This document shows positions 19,313 through 29,317 of a DNA stretch of 64,000 nucleotides, one piece after another. The number at the start of each line of letters is the position of its first letter. The first letter of the stretch is position 1. The position numbers and the translations under genes are program-made. The notes under the pieces were generated by a model. It ran no database searches. It was given only the letters and a program-made list of their open reading frames with translations, and had not been told where the DNA came from. The DNA is taken from contig NZ_JAUSYN010000002.1 in NCBI RefSeq assembly GCF_030816915.1, forward strand, positions 3,485,501-3,549,500, given 5' to 3'. This DNA comes from Streptomyces sp. B3I8. GTDB taxonomy: Bacteria > Actinomycetota > Actinomycetes > Streptomycetales > Streptomycetaceae.

Positions 19313-20785
19313 GTCTGCGCCATGTCCACGAAGCGGGAGTAATGGCCCTGGAAAGCGACGGTGATGGTGGCCGTGGGGCCGTTTCGGTGTTTGGCGACGA
19401 TCAGGTCGGCCTCGCCCGCGCGGGGGGACTCCTTCTCGTAGGCGTCTTCTCGGTGCAGCAGGATGACCATGTCCGCGTCCTGCTCGATGGAGCCGGACTC
19501 ACGCAGGTCGGAGACCATGGGCTTCTTGTCGGTGCGCTGTTCGGGGCCACGGTTCAGCTGGGAGAGGGCGATGACCGGGATCTCCAGCTCCTTGGCCAGG
19601 AGTTTGAGGTTCCGGGACATGTCGGAGACCTCCTGCTGGCGGCTCTCGGCGCGCTTGGAGCCGCCGGACTGCATCAGCTGGAGATAGTCGATCACGACGA
19701 GCTTGAGGTCGTTGCGCTGCTTCAGACGGCGGCACTTGGCGCGGATCTCCATCATCGACAGATTGGGCGAGTCGTCGATGTACAGCGGTGCGGCCGAGAC
19801 GTCCGGCATGCGGCGGGCGAGCCGCGTCCAGTCCTCGTCCGTCATCGTGCCCGAGCGCATGTGGTGCAGCGCGACCCGGGCCTCGGCGGACAGCAGACGC
19901 ATGGCGATCTCGTTGCGGCCCATTTCCAGGGAGAAGATGACGCTCGGCAGATTGTTCTTGATCGACGCCGCGCGGGCGAAGTCCAGCGCGAGCGTCGACT
20001 TGCCCATCGCGGGGGCGCGCGGCGATGACGATCATCTGGCCGGGGTGAAGCCCGTTGGTCAGCGAGTCGAAGTCCGTGAATCCCGTGGGGACGCCGGTCA
20101 TCTCGCCACTGCGCGAGCCGATCGCCTCGATCTCGTCGAGTGCGCCCTCCATGATGTCGCCGAGCGGCAGGTAGTCCTCGCTGGTGCGCTGCTCGGTGAC
20201 GGCGTAGATCTCCGCCTGCGCCCGGTTGACGATCTCGTCCACGTCGTCGTCGGCCGCGTATCCCATCTGCGTGATCCGCGTGCCGGCCTCGACGAGGCGA
20301 CGCAGCACGGCCCGCTCGTGGACGATCTCCGCGTAGTACTCCGCGTTCGCCGCCGTCGGTACGGTCTGGACCAGGGTGTGCAGATACGCGGCGCCGCCCA
20401 CCTTGGTGATCTCGCCGCGCTTGGTGAGTTCGGCGGCGATCGTGATGGGGTCGGAGGGTTCTCCGCGCGCGTAGACGTCGAGAATCGCCTGATAGATCGT
20501 TTCGTGGGCCGGTTTGTAGAAGTCGTGGCCCTTGAGGATCTCGACCACGTCGGCGATGGCTTCCTTGGACAGGAGCATGCCACCGAGGACCGACTGTTCG
20601 GCGTCCAGGTCCTGCGGGGGGACGCGCTCGAAGGCGGAGCCGCCCTCCCACGCGCCGCCGTCACGGCCCCGGTCGTGCTGTTCGTCCCGGCCGGGTCCGC
20701 CGTCGCCGCGCCGGCGTGAGGCGGGCAGACGATCACTGGGCCCGCTGTCGGCCCACGGGTCGTCCAAGGGCTCGGAGATACTCAC
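19309..20785 (-). CDS. dnaB: Replicative DNA helicase DnaB (apparent frameshift in Walker A)
   Basis: Hexameric 5'-3' helicase of the replication fork. The GTG at 20785 has a strong GGAGGAGG site. The N-terminal domain (PPQDLDAEQSVLGGMLLS ...) and the RecA-type domain (VIFSLEMGRNEIAMRLL, VVIDYLQLMQ, LRESGSIEQDADMVILLHR) are both fully present but in different frames. A run of five G at 20011-20015 (+ strand) gives ARPRDGQ instead of the expected ARPAMGKST. Removing one base restores a 491-residue protein. dnaB is essential, so a sequencing error is most likely; see findings. Confidence 0.93.
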
Positions 20786-21245
20786 CGACCCACCTCCTCC
20801 GTCCGCCGAGCGGACCTCGCCGTGCCCCTCATTTCTAGGCCACGGCACTGACAAATAAGAGGCCCGTCCTCCGGTTGTCGGTGCGTCGGCTTTGTGAGGA
20901 TTCCGTGCTGCCGGGGCGGAGCGGGCGCCGCACCACGGTAGGCCCGTCTGCACCGTCAGCCAATCTGGTTATCCACAGGCCATGTGGACGAAGACCTCAT
21001 TGCTGTGGAGAACTCCGCGAAACCTGTGCACGACACGGTGGACAGCCCTGTGAACAAGACCTCGCCCCCCGCGTCGCACCGCCTGTGACCTGGCGTTTCG
21101 ACGTCCACCGGCTGTGCAGAAGAAAAACTTTTCCGCTCGGGCCAAGATCCTCGGCGAGGACTGACGCCATGAGGCGCACTCACGAGCAATGTAAGGGTCC
21201 CAACTAGCTTGCATCTGTTACCTGTGGACGGTTAGGTTGATGGCC
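20786..21245. other. Divergent intergenic region dnaB / MATE gene with DnaA-box-like motifs
   Basis: This 460-bp gap has no coding signal. It contains a perfect DnaA box TTATCCACA at 20969-20977, a nearby TGTGGACG on the opposite orientation (about 20983-20991), and several TGTGGA/TCCACA half-motifs up to about 21230. An AT-rich GACAAATAAG (20848-20857) lies near the dnaB start and may be promoter sequence. Confidence 0.6.
20969..20977 (+). promoter_or_regulatory. DnaA box upstream of dnaB
   Basis: TTATCCACA, identical to the strong consensus DnaA box, about 190 bp upstream of the dnaB start codon. Binding not tested. Confidence 0.6.
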
Positions 21246-22583
21246 ATGACACCTGCTCCTGCGGCGTCCCGCTCCGGGCGTCGACGCCACGACCGGGAGA
21301 TCGTCACCCTCGCCGTCCCGGCCTTCGGCGCGCTCGTCGCCGAGCCCCTGTTCGTGCTGGCCGACAGCGCGATCGTGGGGCATCTCGGCACGGCGCAGCT
21401 GGCCGGTCTCGGCATCGCCTCCGCCCTCCTCACCACAGCCGTGAGCGTGTTCGTCTTCCTCGCCTACGCGACGACGGCGGCCGTGGCCCGCCGGGTCGGC
21501 GCGGGCGATCTGCGCGCCGCCATCCAGCAGGGCATGGACGGCGTCTGGCTCGCCCTGCTCCTCGGCGCCGGCGTCATCGCCCTCGTCCTGCCCCTGGCCT
21601 CCCCCATCATCGAGCTCTTCGGCGCCTCGGACACCGCCGCCCCGTACGCGATCACCTATCTGCGCATCTCGGCGCTCGGCATCCCGGCCATGCTCGTGGT
21701 CCTGGCCTCGACGGGGGTACTCCGGGGGCTTCAGGACACCCGTACCCCGCTCTACGTGGCCGTCGCCGGGTTCGTCGCCAACGCCGTCCTCAACCTCGTC
21801 CTGGTCTACGGCGTGGGCCTCGGCATCGCCGGCTCGGCCTGGGGCACCGTGATCGCCCAGTGTGCCATGGCCGTCGCGTACCTCTTCGTGGTGGTGCGCG
21901 GCGCCCGTCGGCACGGGGCCTCGCTGCGCCCCGACGCCGCAGGCATACGCGCCTGCGCGCAGGCCGGGACACCCCTGCTCGTCCGTACGCTCTCACTGCG
22001 GGCGATCCTGATGATCGCCACTGCGGTCGCCGCCCGTCTCGGCGACGCGGACATCGCCGCGCACCAGATCATCCTGTCGTTGTGGAGCCTGCTCGCCTTC
22101 GCCCTGGACGCCATCGCCATCGCCGGGCAGGCCATCATCGGCCGGTACCTCGGCGCGGAGGACGCCGAGGGCGCCCGGGAGGCCTGCCGTCGCATGGTGC
22201 AGTGGGGCGTCGCCGCCGGGGCCGTCCTGGGGGCGCTGGTACTGGCCGGCCGTCCGCTGTTCCTCCCGCTGTTCAGCGGCGACCCGGTGGTCCACCACGC
22301 CGCGCTGCCGGCGCTGGTCATCGTGGCGCTGTCCCAGCCGGTCTCCGGCGTGGTCTTCGTCCTCGACGGAGTCCTGATGGGTGCGGGGGACGGCCCCTAT
22401 CTGGCGGGCGCGATGCTGGTCACGCTCGCGGTCTTCACGCCTCTGGCGCTGCTCGTCCCCACGCTCGGCGGCGGCCTGACCGCCCTGTGGGGGGCGATGA
22501 CGGTGATGATGGTCATGCGGTTGCTGACGCTGTGGCGGCGTTCCCGCTCGGGCCGCTGGATCGTGACAGGCGCCACCCGTTGA
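21246..22583 (+). CDS. MATE-family efflux protein (DinF-like)
   Basis: 445 residues with 12 TM helices and two homologous halves. The family signature is visible: REIVTLAVPAFGALVAEPLF, DSAIVGHLGTAQLAGLG, and in the second half GDADIAAHQIILSLWSLLAFALDAIAIAGQ (seen as AAHQIILSLWSLLAF). MATE proteins export drugs or metabolites using Na+ or H+ gradients. ATG 21246 lies 9 bp after AGG; ATG 21240 is possible. In Streptomyces a DinF-like gene sits between dnaB and the rpsF operon, as here. Confidence 0.92.
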   Translation: MTPAPAASRSGRRRHDREIVTLAVPAFGALVAEPLFVLADSAIVGHLGTAQLAGLGIASALLTTAVSVFVFLAYATTAAVARRVGAGDLRAAIQQGMDGVWLALLLGAGVIALVLPLASPIIELFGASDTAAPYAITYLRISALGIPAMLVVLASTGVLRGLQDTRTPLYVAVAGFVANAVLNLVLVYGVGLGIAGSAWGTVIAQCAMAVAYLFVVVRGARRHGASLRPDAAGIRACAQAGTPLLVRTLSLRAILMIATAVAARLGDADIAAHQIILSLWSLLAFALDAIAIAGQAIIGRYLGAEDAEGAREACRRMVQWGVAAGAVLGALVLAGRPLFLPLFSGDPVVHHAALPALVIVALSQPVSGVVFVLDGVLMGAGDGPYLAGAMLVTLAVFTPLALLVPTLGGGLTALWGAMTVMMVMRLLTLWRRSRSGRWIVTGATR

Positions 22584-22656
22584 CCGTCTCCTCCGCCTGA
22601 CCGTTCCTCGTTCGATCGTTCCTCGTCCGACCGCTTACCGCCTGACCGTTTCCTCC

Positions 22657-22670
22657 GTTTCACGTGAAAC
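22657..22670. other. parS site
   Basis: Perfect GTTTCACGTGAAAC between the convergent MATE and rplI genes, 14 bp before the terminator hairpin. Confidence 0.95.
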
Positions 22671-22684
22671 ATCGGCATACGACA

Positions 22685-22714
22685 GTGGGGCCGCACCCGA
22701 AGGTGCGGCCCCAC
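22685..22714. terminator. Terminator hairpin of the rpsF-ssb-rpsR-rplI operon
   Basis: Perfect 13-bp stem GTGGGGCCGCACC / GGTGCGGCCCCAC with a CGAA loop lies 53 bp past the rplI stop. It can work in both directions. Confidence 0.85.
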
Positions 22715-22766
22715 TCACCGTTGCCCCACTCACCGCTACGGCAAGTGGTCACAGCATGTGCGGCGC

Positions 22767-23213
22767 TCAGGCCGCGACGACCTCGATGCTGACCTTGGCG
22801 GCCACCTCGGGGTGCAGACGCACGGACGTCTCGTGGGCGCCCAGCGTCTTGATCGGCGCGCCCAGCTCGATGCGGCGCTTGTCGACCTCGGGGCCACCGG
22901 AGGCCTTGATCGCCGAAGCGACGTCGGCCGGGGTGACGGAACCGAAGAGACGGCCGGCATCGCCCGAACGGACGGCCAGACGGACCTTCACGCCCTCGAT
23001 CTGGGCCTTGAGCGCGTTGGCCTGCTCGACGGTCTGGATCTCGTGGATCTTGCGAGCACGACGGATCTGCTCGACGTCCTTCTCGCCACCCTTGGTCCAG
23101 CGGATCGCGAACTTCCGCGGGATCAGGTAGTTACGGGCGTAGCCGTCCTTGACATCGACGACCTCGCCCGCGGCGCCGAGGCCGGAGACCTCGTGGGTGA
23201 GGATGATCTTCAT
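22767..23213 (-). CDS. rplI: 50S ribosomal protein L9
   Basis: 148 residues, full length. The N-terminal rRNA-binding domain starts [21 protein letters not shown] and carries the [15 protein letters not shown] signature. The long helix and C-terminal domain follow ([16 protein letters not shown]). Last gene of the rpsF-ssb-rpsR-rplI operon, 18 bp after rpsR. Confidence 0.98.
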   Translation of the reverse strand: MKIILTHEVSGLGAAGEVVDVKDGYARNYLIPRKFAIRWTKGGEKDVEQIRRARKIHEIQTVEQANALKAQIEGVKVRLAVRSGDAGRLFGSVTPADVASAIKASGGPEVDKRRIELGAPIKTLGAHETSVRLHPEVAAKVSIEVVAA

Positions 23214-23231
23214 GAGTCGGTCACCCTTCCC

Positions 23232-23468
23232 TTATCGCGCGGTGGACGTGTAGGGCAGCAGCGCCATCTCACGGCTGTTCTTCACGGCCGTGGCGACGTC
23301 ACGCTGGTGCTGCGTGCAGTTGCCGGTCACGCGGCGGGCACGGATCTTGCCGCGGTCGGAAATGAACTTCCGCAGCATGTTCGTGTCCTTGTAGTCCACG
23401 TACGTGACCTTGTCCTTGCAGAATGCGCAGACCTTCTTCTTCGGCTTGCGCACAGGCGGCTTCGCCAT
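23232..23468 (-). CDS. rpsR: 30S ribosomal protein S18 (zinc-binding form)
   Basis: 78 residues. It has the CAFC pair (~14-17) and a downstream C-T-Q-H, the 'C+' zinc-ribbon form of S18. Actinomycetes often carry a second, zinc-free copy induced at low zinc; none is in this window. [17 protein letters not shown] is the family signature. Confidence 0.98.
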   Translation of the reverse strand: MAKPPVRKPKKKVCAFCKDKVTYVDYKDTNMLRKFISDRGKIRARRVTGNCTQHQRDVATAVKNSREMALLPYTSTAR

Positions 23469-23541
23469 GGTGATTCTCCTGTGTGATCAAGAAGTTGGGG
23501 TGTGCCCCGCCTCCGACCGCAGGACCCGTGGGGTCCGAGGT

Positions 23542-24153
23542 CTAGAAGGGGGGCTCGTCCGAGTAGCCGCCACCGCCACCGCCGCCGGAGCCGGAGCCAC
23601 TGCCGCCGCCCCAGCCGCCGCCACCCTGGTTGCCGCCGGCGGGAGCGCCGGTTGCCCAGGGGTCGTCGGCCGGAGCCCCGCCGCCGCCCTGCTGGCCGCC
23701 GCCGGGGCCGCCGCCCCAGCCGCCGCCACCCTGGCCGCCGCCACCGCCCTGGCCGCCGCCGCCGTAACCACCCTGGCCGCCTCGGCCGCCGGAGGTCTTG
23801 GTGACCTTGGCCGTGGCACTGCGCAGGCTGGCGCCGACCTCGTCGACGTCGAGCTCGTAGACCGTGCGCTTGACGCCCTCACGGTCCTCGTAGGACCGCT
23901 GCTTCAGCCGGCCCTGCACGATGACGCGCATGCCTCGCTGGAGCGACTCGGCGACGTTCTCCGCCGCCTGACGCCAGACCGAGCAGGTGAGGAAGAGACT
24001 TTCGCCGTCCTTCCACTCGTTGGTCTGGCGGTCGAAGGTGCGGGGAGTGGACGCGACGCGGAACTTCGCGACCGCCGCACCGGACGGGGTGAAGCGCAGC
24101 TCGGGGTCGTCGACGAGATTGCCGACGACCGTGATGACGGTCTCGCCTGCCAT
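23542..24153 (-). CDS. ssb: Single-stranded DNA-binding protein
   Basis: 203 residues. The OB fold occupies ~1-110 ([39 protein letters not shown]). A long Gly-rich linker with GGQGGGG-type repeats follows (~122-195). The acidic tip ends SDEPPF, the conserved partner-binding tail. Encoded between rpsF and rpsR, which marks it as the housekeeping SSB. Confidence 0.98.
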   Translation of the reverse strand: MAGETVITVVGNLVDDPELRFTPSGAAVAKFRVASTPRTFDRQTNEWKDGESLFLTCSVWRQAAENVAESLQRGMRVIVQGRLKQRSYEDREGVKRTVYELDVDEVGASLRSATAKVTKTSGGRGGQGGYGGGGQGGGGGQGGGGWGGGPGGGQQGGGGAPADDPWATGAPAGGNQGGGGWGGGSGSGSGGGGGGGYSDEPPF

Positions 24154-24220
24154 GGGTGAACCTCTCGGCGGGTTTGCTGGTGCTGCTACTCGAATCCCGG
24201 GACCGACCGAGCCGGGTGGC

Positions 24221-24511
24221 TCAGTGGGTCTCGGGGCGGAGGACCTTGGTCCGGAGGACCGACTCGTTCAGGTTCATCTGGCGGTCGAGCTCCTTGACGA
24301 CCCCGGGCTCGGCCTGGAGGTCGATGACCGAGTAGATGCCCTCGGGCTTCTTCTTGATCTCGTACGCGAGACGACGACGGCCCCAGGTGTCGACCTTCTC
24401 GACCTTGCCGCCGCCATCACGGACGACGGACAGGAAGTTCTCGATCAGCGGGGAGACCGCGCGCTCCTCGACATCGGGGTCGAGGATGACCATCACCTCG
24501 TAGTGACGCAT
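24221..24511 (-). CDS. rpsF: 30S ribosomal protein S6
   Basis: 96 residues: [19 protein letters not shown] at the start, then [20 protein letters not shown] and [12 protein letters not shown]. First gene of the operon. The frame stays open far upstream, but homology and an AGGAGGTGG ribosome site place the start at ATG 24511. Confidence 0.98.
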   Translation of the reverse strand: MRHYEVMVILDPDVEERAVSPLIENFLSVVRDGGGKVEKVDTWGRRRLAYEIKKKPEGIYSVIDLQAEPGVVKELDRQMNLNESVLRTKVLRPETH

Positions 24512-24790
24512 GTGAAACCCACCTCCTCTGGACTCAACGGCCACGGTCGTTCCGTGGCAGGAGGGTTGCGATGCGTTGGCACCGACATCCGTGAGTAAAC
24601 CAGGCCCCACTGACAATCGGGGCCCGCTCGGCGGAAGCGGCCGGACCGCGGCCCGGCCCAAGTCGGCGCAGAAGCTACAGCCTACCCGCCCACCGCCGTA
24701 CGGTTGAAATCCGGGCGTGAGGGCACGCAATCTGTAGGCATCGGGCTGTCCAGGACGAAGACGCACCGCTTCTTCGGCAGGAGGTTCCCC

Positions 24791-25120
24791 ATGGCACAGA
24801 TCATGCGACCCGCCAGGCCCCACAACGGACTGCTGGCCACCGACGGCAAGGCCCACCCTCTTCAGGACACGCTGCTGGCCGTGACCCTGGTGCTCGGGGT
24901 CGTGGCCCTCGTCACCGCCGGTTTCCCCCGCCTGCACATACTGACCGCGTGCACCGGCCTCGTGGGCGTCCTGACCGGTGGGTACGGCCAGTTCATCTCG
25001 GAGACCACACGGGAACGCTTCGGGCTGGTCGTCGGTCTCGGCGCCGCCGCGATCGGCCTGTACTTCGGCATGGCCCACGGTGGGTTCGCCGGCGAGTTCA
25101 ACGGCTTCGTCGGCGGCTGA
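24791..25120 (+). CDS. Small three-TM membrane protein
   Basis: 109 residues: a short cytoplasmic lead (~1-25), then three hydrophobic spans (~27-46, 50-66, 77-93) and a Gly-rich end. ATG 24791 is 7 bp after GGAGG. Not recognised beyond a conserved position next to rpsF in Streptomyces. Transcribed away from rpsF. Confidence 0.75.
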   Translation: MAQIMRPARPHNGLLATDGKAHPLQDTLLAVTLVLGVVALVTAGFPRLHILTACTGLVGVLTGGYGQFISETTRERFGLVVGLGAAAIGLYFGMAHGGFAGEFNGFVGG

Positions 25121-25313
25121 GCCACCGGCGGAACACCGCCGGACCAACGGCGGAACACCAAGGAACGCGCCACTCCGCGACAGGCGACGGGGCGCGTCGC
25201 GGACCCGTACGGCCCAGTGCCAGACGGGGCGCTCTCGGGGCGCAGTAGGCTTCGGCGCGAGAGCCGGAGCCCCTGACCCCATGGGGACACACCAGCCCGA
25301 GGAGCGCCCCGAC

Positions 25314-26432
25314 ATGAGCCTGACCCTGAGGACGATCAGCCGCGAGCAGCATCTGGCGTACATGCAGAGCCTGCCGTCGGCGAGCCACATGCAGGTTCCC
25401 GCCTGGGCCGACGTCAAGGCGGAGTGGCGGTCGGAGAACCTCGGCTGGTTCGACAGGAACGGCCAGCTCGTCGGTGTCGGACTCGTCCTCTACCGCCAGC
25501 TTCCCAAGATCAAGCGGTATCTGGCGTACCTGCCCGAGGGCCCGGTGATCAACTGGTACGCGCCGAACCTGGACGAGTGGATCCAGCCGATGCTGGCCCA
25601 CCTCAAGCAGCAGGGCGCCTTCTCCGTGAAGATGGGCCCGCCGGTGATCATCCGGCGCTGGGAGGCCACCTCCATCAAGCAGGGCATCCAGAACCCGGAC
25701 GTCAAGCGGCTGCGCGACATCGAGGCGGACCACATCGAGCCGCGCGCCTTCGAGGTGGCCGACAAGCTGCGTCGCATGGGCTGGCAGCAGGGCGAGGACG
25801 GCGGGGCCGGCTTCGGCGACGTGCAGCCCCGCTACGTCTACCAGGTGCCGCTGGCCAACCGGTCGCTGGAAGAGGTGCACAAGAACTTCAACCAGCTCTG
25901 GCGACGCAACATCAAGAAGGCCGAGAAGGCGGGCGTCGAGGTGGTCCAGGGCGGCTACCACGACCTGGAGGAGTGGCAGCGGCTGTACGAGATCACGGCC
26001 GTGCGCGACCATTTCCGGCCGCGCCCGCTGTCGTACTTCCAGCGCATGTGGTCGGCCCTCAACAACGAGGACCCCAACCGCATGCGGCTGTACTTCGCCC
26101 GGCACAACGGAGTGAACCTTTCCGCTGCGACGATGCTGATCGTGGGCGGCCACGTCTGGTACTCCTACGGCGCCTCGGACAACATCGGCCGCGAGTTCCG
26201 TCCGTCCAACGCGATGCAGTGGCGGATGCTGCGGGACGCTTACGCGCTCGGCGCGACCGTGTACGACCTGCGCGGCATCTCCGACTCGTTGGACGAGACC
26301 GACCACCTGTTCGGCCTGATCCAGTTCAAGGTGGGCACGGGCGGGCAGGCGGCCGAGTACCTCGGCGAGTGGGACTTCCCGCTCAACAAGCTGCTCCACA
26401 AGGCACTCGACATCTACATGTCGCGCCGCTGA
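25314..26432 (+). CDS. femX: FemX-like peptidoglycan peptidyltransferase (FemAB family)
   Basis: 372 residues. Two GNAT-like FemAB halves are visible, with [17 protein letters not shown], a central [19 protein letters not shown] and [27 protein letters not shown] near the end. FemX-type enzymes use aminoacyl-tRNA to add the first residue of the interpeptide bridge (Gly in Streptomyces) to the stem peptide on lipid II. ATG 25314 follows GAGGAG by 8 bp. The next gene is also envelope-related. Confidence 0.93.
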   Translation: MSLTLRTISREQHLAYMQSLPSASHMQVPAWADVKAEWRSENLGWFDRNGQLVGVGLVLYRQLPKIKRYLAYLPEGPVINWYAPNLDEWIQPMLAHLKQQGAFSVKMGPPVIIRRWEATSIKQGIQNPDVKRLRDIEADHIEPRAFEVADKLRRMGWQQGEDGGAGFGDVQPRYVYQVPLANRSLEEVHKNFNQLWRRNIKKAEKAGVEVVQGGYHDLEEWQRLYEITAVRDHFRPRPLSYFQRMWSALNNEDPNRMRLYFARHNGVNLSAATMLIVGGHVWYSYGASDNIGREFRPSNAMQWRMLRDAYALGATVYDLRGISDSLDETDHLFGLIQFKVGTGGQAAEYLGEWDFPLNKLLHKALDIYMSRR

Positions 26433-26560
26433 CTTCCCCCGGCGCCCTCCCCTCCGTGCGGCGGGTCCGCCACAATCTCAACCCCTGGGTCTCTTCGCAT
26501 TCCCTCGCACCTGAAGACACCTCAGCCATCTCAGCCACGAGAAAGGTTCCGGGACCGGCC

Positions 26561-27592
26561 ATGGCGCTCACGCTCTACGTCGACACCGCGCGCTGGCGGG
26601 CACACCAGAAACACGTGCAGGACCAGTTCCCGGGGCTCGTCCCCGTCTGCAAGGGCAACGGGTACGGCTTCGGGCACGAACGGCTGGCCGAAGAGGCCAC
26701 CCGCATGGGCTCGGACATCCTCGCCGTGGGTACGACGTACGAGGCCGCCCGCATCAAGGACTGGTTCGGCGGCGATCTGCTGGTGCTGACGCCCTTCCGC
26801 AGGGGCGAGGAGCCCGTGCCGCTGCCCGACCGGGTGATCCGCTCGGTCTCCTCGATCGACGGGGTCTACGGACTGGTCGGCGCCCGGGTGGTCATCGAGG
26901 TGATGTCCTCGATGAAGCGGCACGGAGTGAGCGAGCAGGACCTGCCGCAGCTCCACACCGCCATAGAGAACGTGCGGCTGGAGGGCTTCGCCATCCACCT
27001 TCCGCTGGACCGCACCGACGGCTCGGACGCCGTCGAGGAGGTCATCGGCTGGATGGACCGGCTGCGCGCGGCCAGGCTGCCGCTGCACACGATGTTCGTC
27101 AGCCACCTCAAGGCCGACGAACTGGCGCGGCTGCAGCAGCAGTTCCCCCAGACCAGGTTCCGGGCGCGGATCGGCACCCGGCTGTGGCTGGGGGACCACG
27201 AGGCGACGCAGTACCGGGGCGCGGTCCTGGACGTGACGCGCGTGGCCAAGGGGGAACGCTTCGGCTACCGGCAGCAGAAGGCGGCCACCGACGGCTATCT
27301 CGTCGTCGTGGCGGGCGGTACGTCGCACGGGGTGGGTCTGGAGGCGCCCAAGGCGCTGCACGGCGTCATGCCGCGAGCCAAGGGCGTGGCGCGGGCCGGT
27401 CTGGCGACGGTCAACCGGAACCTCGCGCCGTTCGTGTGGGCGGGCAAGCAGCGCTGGTTCGCCGAGCCGCCGCACATGCAGGTCTCGATCCTCTTCGTCC
27501 CGTCGGACACCACGGAGCCGAAGGTCGGTGACGAGCTGGTGGCCCATCTGCGGCACACCACGACCCAGTTCGACCGGATCGTGGACCGCTGA
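26561..27592 (+). CDS. Alanine racemase-like PLP protein
   Basis: 343 residues. The N-terminal PLP barrel has VPVCKGNGYGFGHERLAEEA, matching the VKANAYGHG box with its PLP lysine. Later IGTRLWLGD matches the R-x-G/G binding region. GERFGYRQQ may hold the counterpart of the catalytic Tyr of the C-terminal domain. It is shorter and more divergent than housekeeping alanine racemases. Its place after femX suggests a peptidoglycan role. True substrate uncertain. Confidence 0.8.
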   Translation: MALTLYVDTARWRAHQKHVQDQFPGLVPVCKGNGYGFGHERLAEEATRMGSDILAVGTTYEAARIKDWFGGDLLVLTPFRRGEEPVPLPDRVIRSVSSIDGVYGLVGARVVIEVMSSMKRHGVSEQDLPQLHTAIENVRLEGFAIHLPLDRTDGSDAVEEVIGWMDRLRAARLPLHTMFVSHLKADELARLQQQFPQTRFRARIGTRLWLGDHEATQYRGAVLDVTRVAKGERFGYRQQKAATDGYLVVVAGGTSHGVGLEAPKALHGVMPRAKGVARAGLATVNRNLAPFVWAGKQRWFAEPPHMQVSILFVPSDTTEPKVGDELVAHLRHTTTQFDRIVDR

Positions 27593-27609
27593 CGCGCACG
27601 ATCCCCCCA

Positions 27610-27701
27610 GGGGGCGCTCCCAGAGCCCCCGGGGGCCTTCTCTGCGGGCCGTGACCGCCGCGGACGCGGTGAGGCCGTACACCACTCGTGTACGGCCTCA
27701 C
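27610..27701. terminator. Two terminator-like hairpins between convergent genes
   Basis: A 6-bp GGGGGC/GCCCCC stem (27610-27630) is followed by a perfect 14-bp stem GTGAGGCCGTACAC / GTGTACGGCCTCAC (27669-27682, 27688-27701). They separate the alanine-racemase-like gene from the convergent glycosyltransferase gene. Confidence 0.75.
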
Positions 27702-27743
27702 GTGCGTCCGGAGCCTGACGCGGCCGGTGTTCGCTCTGTTCGC

Positions 27744-29255
27744 TCAGAGCGAACCATGTCCCGCCGTGGACGCCCCGTCGGCACCCCACTCCACCGCGGG
27801 TCCCTCGAAGCGCGTCGGCGCTTCGTCCACCGGACGGGCCGCCGGGCCGAGGACGAAGACGTCCGGGGCCCCGTCGAGGACACCGCCGGAGGGATCGTCG
27901 TCGCCCGCCCTCCGTACGACGTCCCGCTCCGGCAGCAGGATGTCGCGGACGACCACCGCGCACAGGTACAGCGTGCCGAGCAGATGGACGGCGACGGCGA
28001 GCTGGTAGCCCCCCGTAGGAAGTCCCTTGTGGGCGTCCCCGCTCGTCGTGTACGCGAGATACATCCAGATGCCCAGGAAGTAGCCGACCTCGCACGCCTG
28101 CCAGATCAGGAAGTCCCGCCAGCGCGGCCGGGCCAGCGCGGCGAGGGGGACCAGCCAGAGCACGTACTGCGGTGAGTACACCTTGTTGGTGAGGATGAAC
28201 GCCGCGATGATCAGGAAGGCCAGCTGGGCGAAACGCGGCCGACGCGGGGCGGTCAGCGTCAGTACAGCCAGGCCGGCGCAGATCAGCACCATGAGGATCA
28301 TGGCCCAGTCGTTGGCCGTGTCGGGGCTGATCGCGGTGTTCCACCGCTGGGAGACGATCAGGAAGATCGAGCCGAAGTCGACGCCCCGGTCGTGGCTGAA
28401 GCGGTAGAACTTCGACCAGCCGTCCGGGGCCAGCAGCAGCACCGGAAGATTGACCACGAGCCAGGCCGCGACAGCGCCGAACAGCGCCCTCCCGTACTCC
28501 CGCCACCGGCCCGCACGCCAGCACAGGACCAGGAGCGGCCCGAGGATCAGGAACGGATAGAACTTGGCGGCCGTGGCGAGCCCCAGCAGCACACCGAACG
28601 CGAGGGGCCGGCCACGCGACCACATGAGCATCGCGGCCGCCAGGAGGGCCACGGCGAGCAGGTCCCAGTTGATGGTGGCGGTCAGGGCGAAGGCCGGTGC
28701 GAGGGCCACCAGAAGCCCGTCCCAGGGACGCCGGCGGTGGGTGCGCACGGTGCACACGGCGATGACCGCGGCGCACACCATCAGCATTCCGGCGTTGACG
28801 AACCAGTAGAACTGCTCCTGGTGCTGCATGCTTCCGCCGCCGGGCGTCAGCCACGCGGCGACCTCCATGAACACGCCGGTGAGCACCGGGTATTCGAGGT
28901 AGTCCATGTCGCCGGGGAGCTTGTCGAAGTACGGCACGAGTCCGTCGGCGAAGCCGCGCCCCTGGTACAGGTGCGGGATGTCCGAGTAGCACGCGTGCGT
29001 GTACTGGGAACTGGCGCCGAAGAACCATCCGCTGTCGTAGCAGGGCAGTTTCTGCACCATGCCGAGGGCGAACATGCCGAGGGCGACGAGGGCCACGACC
29101 CGCACGGGCGTCCACCAGGACGTCCCGAGCAGGGCGCGGCGCCCGAGGGGGCCTCCGAACAGCTCGCTGCCGAGGGCGGCGACCTCGTCCTCCTTGGTCG
29201 GCCGCACCACGTCCGGCTCGTACTCGACGGCTCGCGTCGTCTCTCCGCTGGGCAT
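27744..29255 (-). CDS. GT87-type integral membrane glycosyltransferase
   Basis: 503 residues with about 10-12 TM helices. The pattern fits polyprenyl-phosphate-mannose-dependent alpha-mannosyltransferases (GT87/DUF2029): YEYPVLTG-type loop seen as MDYLEYPVLTGVFMEVAAWL, and KFYPFLILGPLLVLCWR. The acceptor is unknown; such enzymes act on cell-envelope glycolipids or glycoproteins. ATG 29255 is 9 bp after AGGA. The C-terminal 60 residues are hydrophilic. Confidence 0.82.
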   Translation of the reverse strand: MPSGETTRAVEYEPDVVRPTKEDEVAALGSELFGGPLGRRALLGTSWWTPVRVVALVALGMFALGMVQKLPCYDSGWFFGASSQYTHACYSDIPHLYQGRGFADGLVPYFDKLPGDMDYLEYPVLTGVFMEVAAWLTPGGGSMQHQEQFYWFVNAGMLMVCAAVIAVCTVRTHRRRPWDGLLVALAPAFALTATINWDLLAVALLAAAMLMWSRGRPLAFGVLLGLATAAKFYPFLILGPLLVLCWRAGRWREYGRALFGAVAAWLVVNLPVLLLAPDGWSKFYRFSHDRGVDFGSIFLIVSQRWNTAISPDTANDWAMILMVLICAGLAVLTLTAPRRPRFAQLAFLIIAAFILTNKVYSPQYVLWLVPLAALARPRWRDFLIWQACEVGYFLGIWMYLAYTTSGDAHKGLPTGGYQLAVAVHLLGTLYLCAVVVRDILLPERDVVRRAGDDDPSGGVLDGAPDVFVLGPAARPVDEAPTRFEGPAVEWGADGASTAGHGSL

Positions 29256-29317
29256 GCCGCACATCCTGCCGTACGCGCCGGGGAACGCGCCGGGAGGCGG
29301 GGGATCCGGTCACGACG

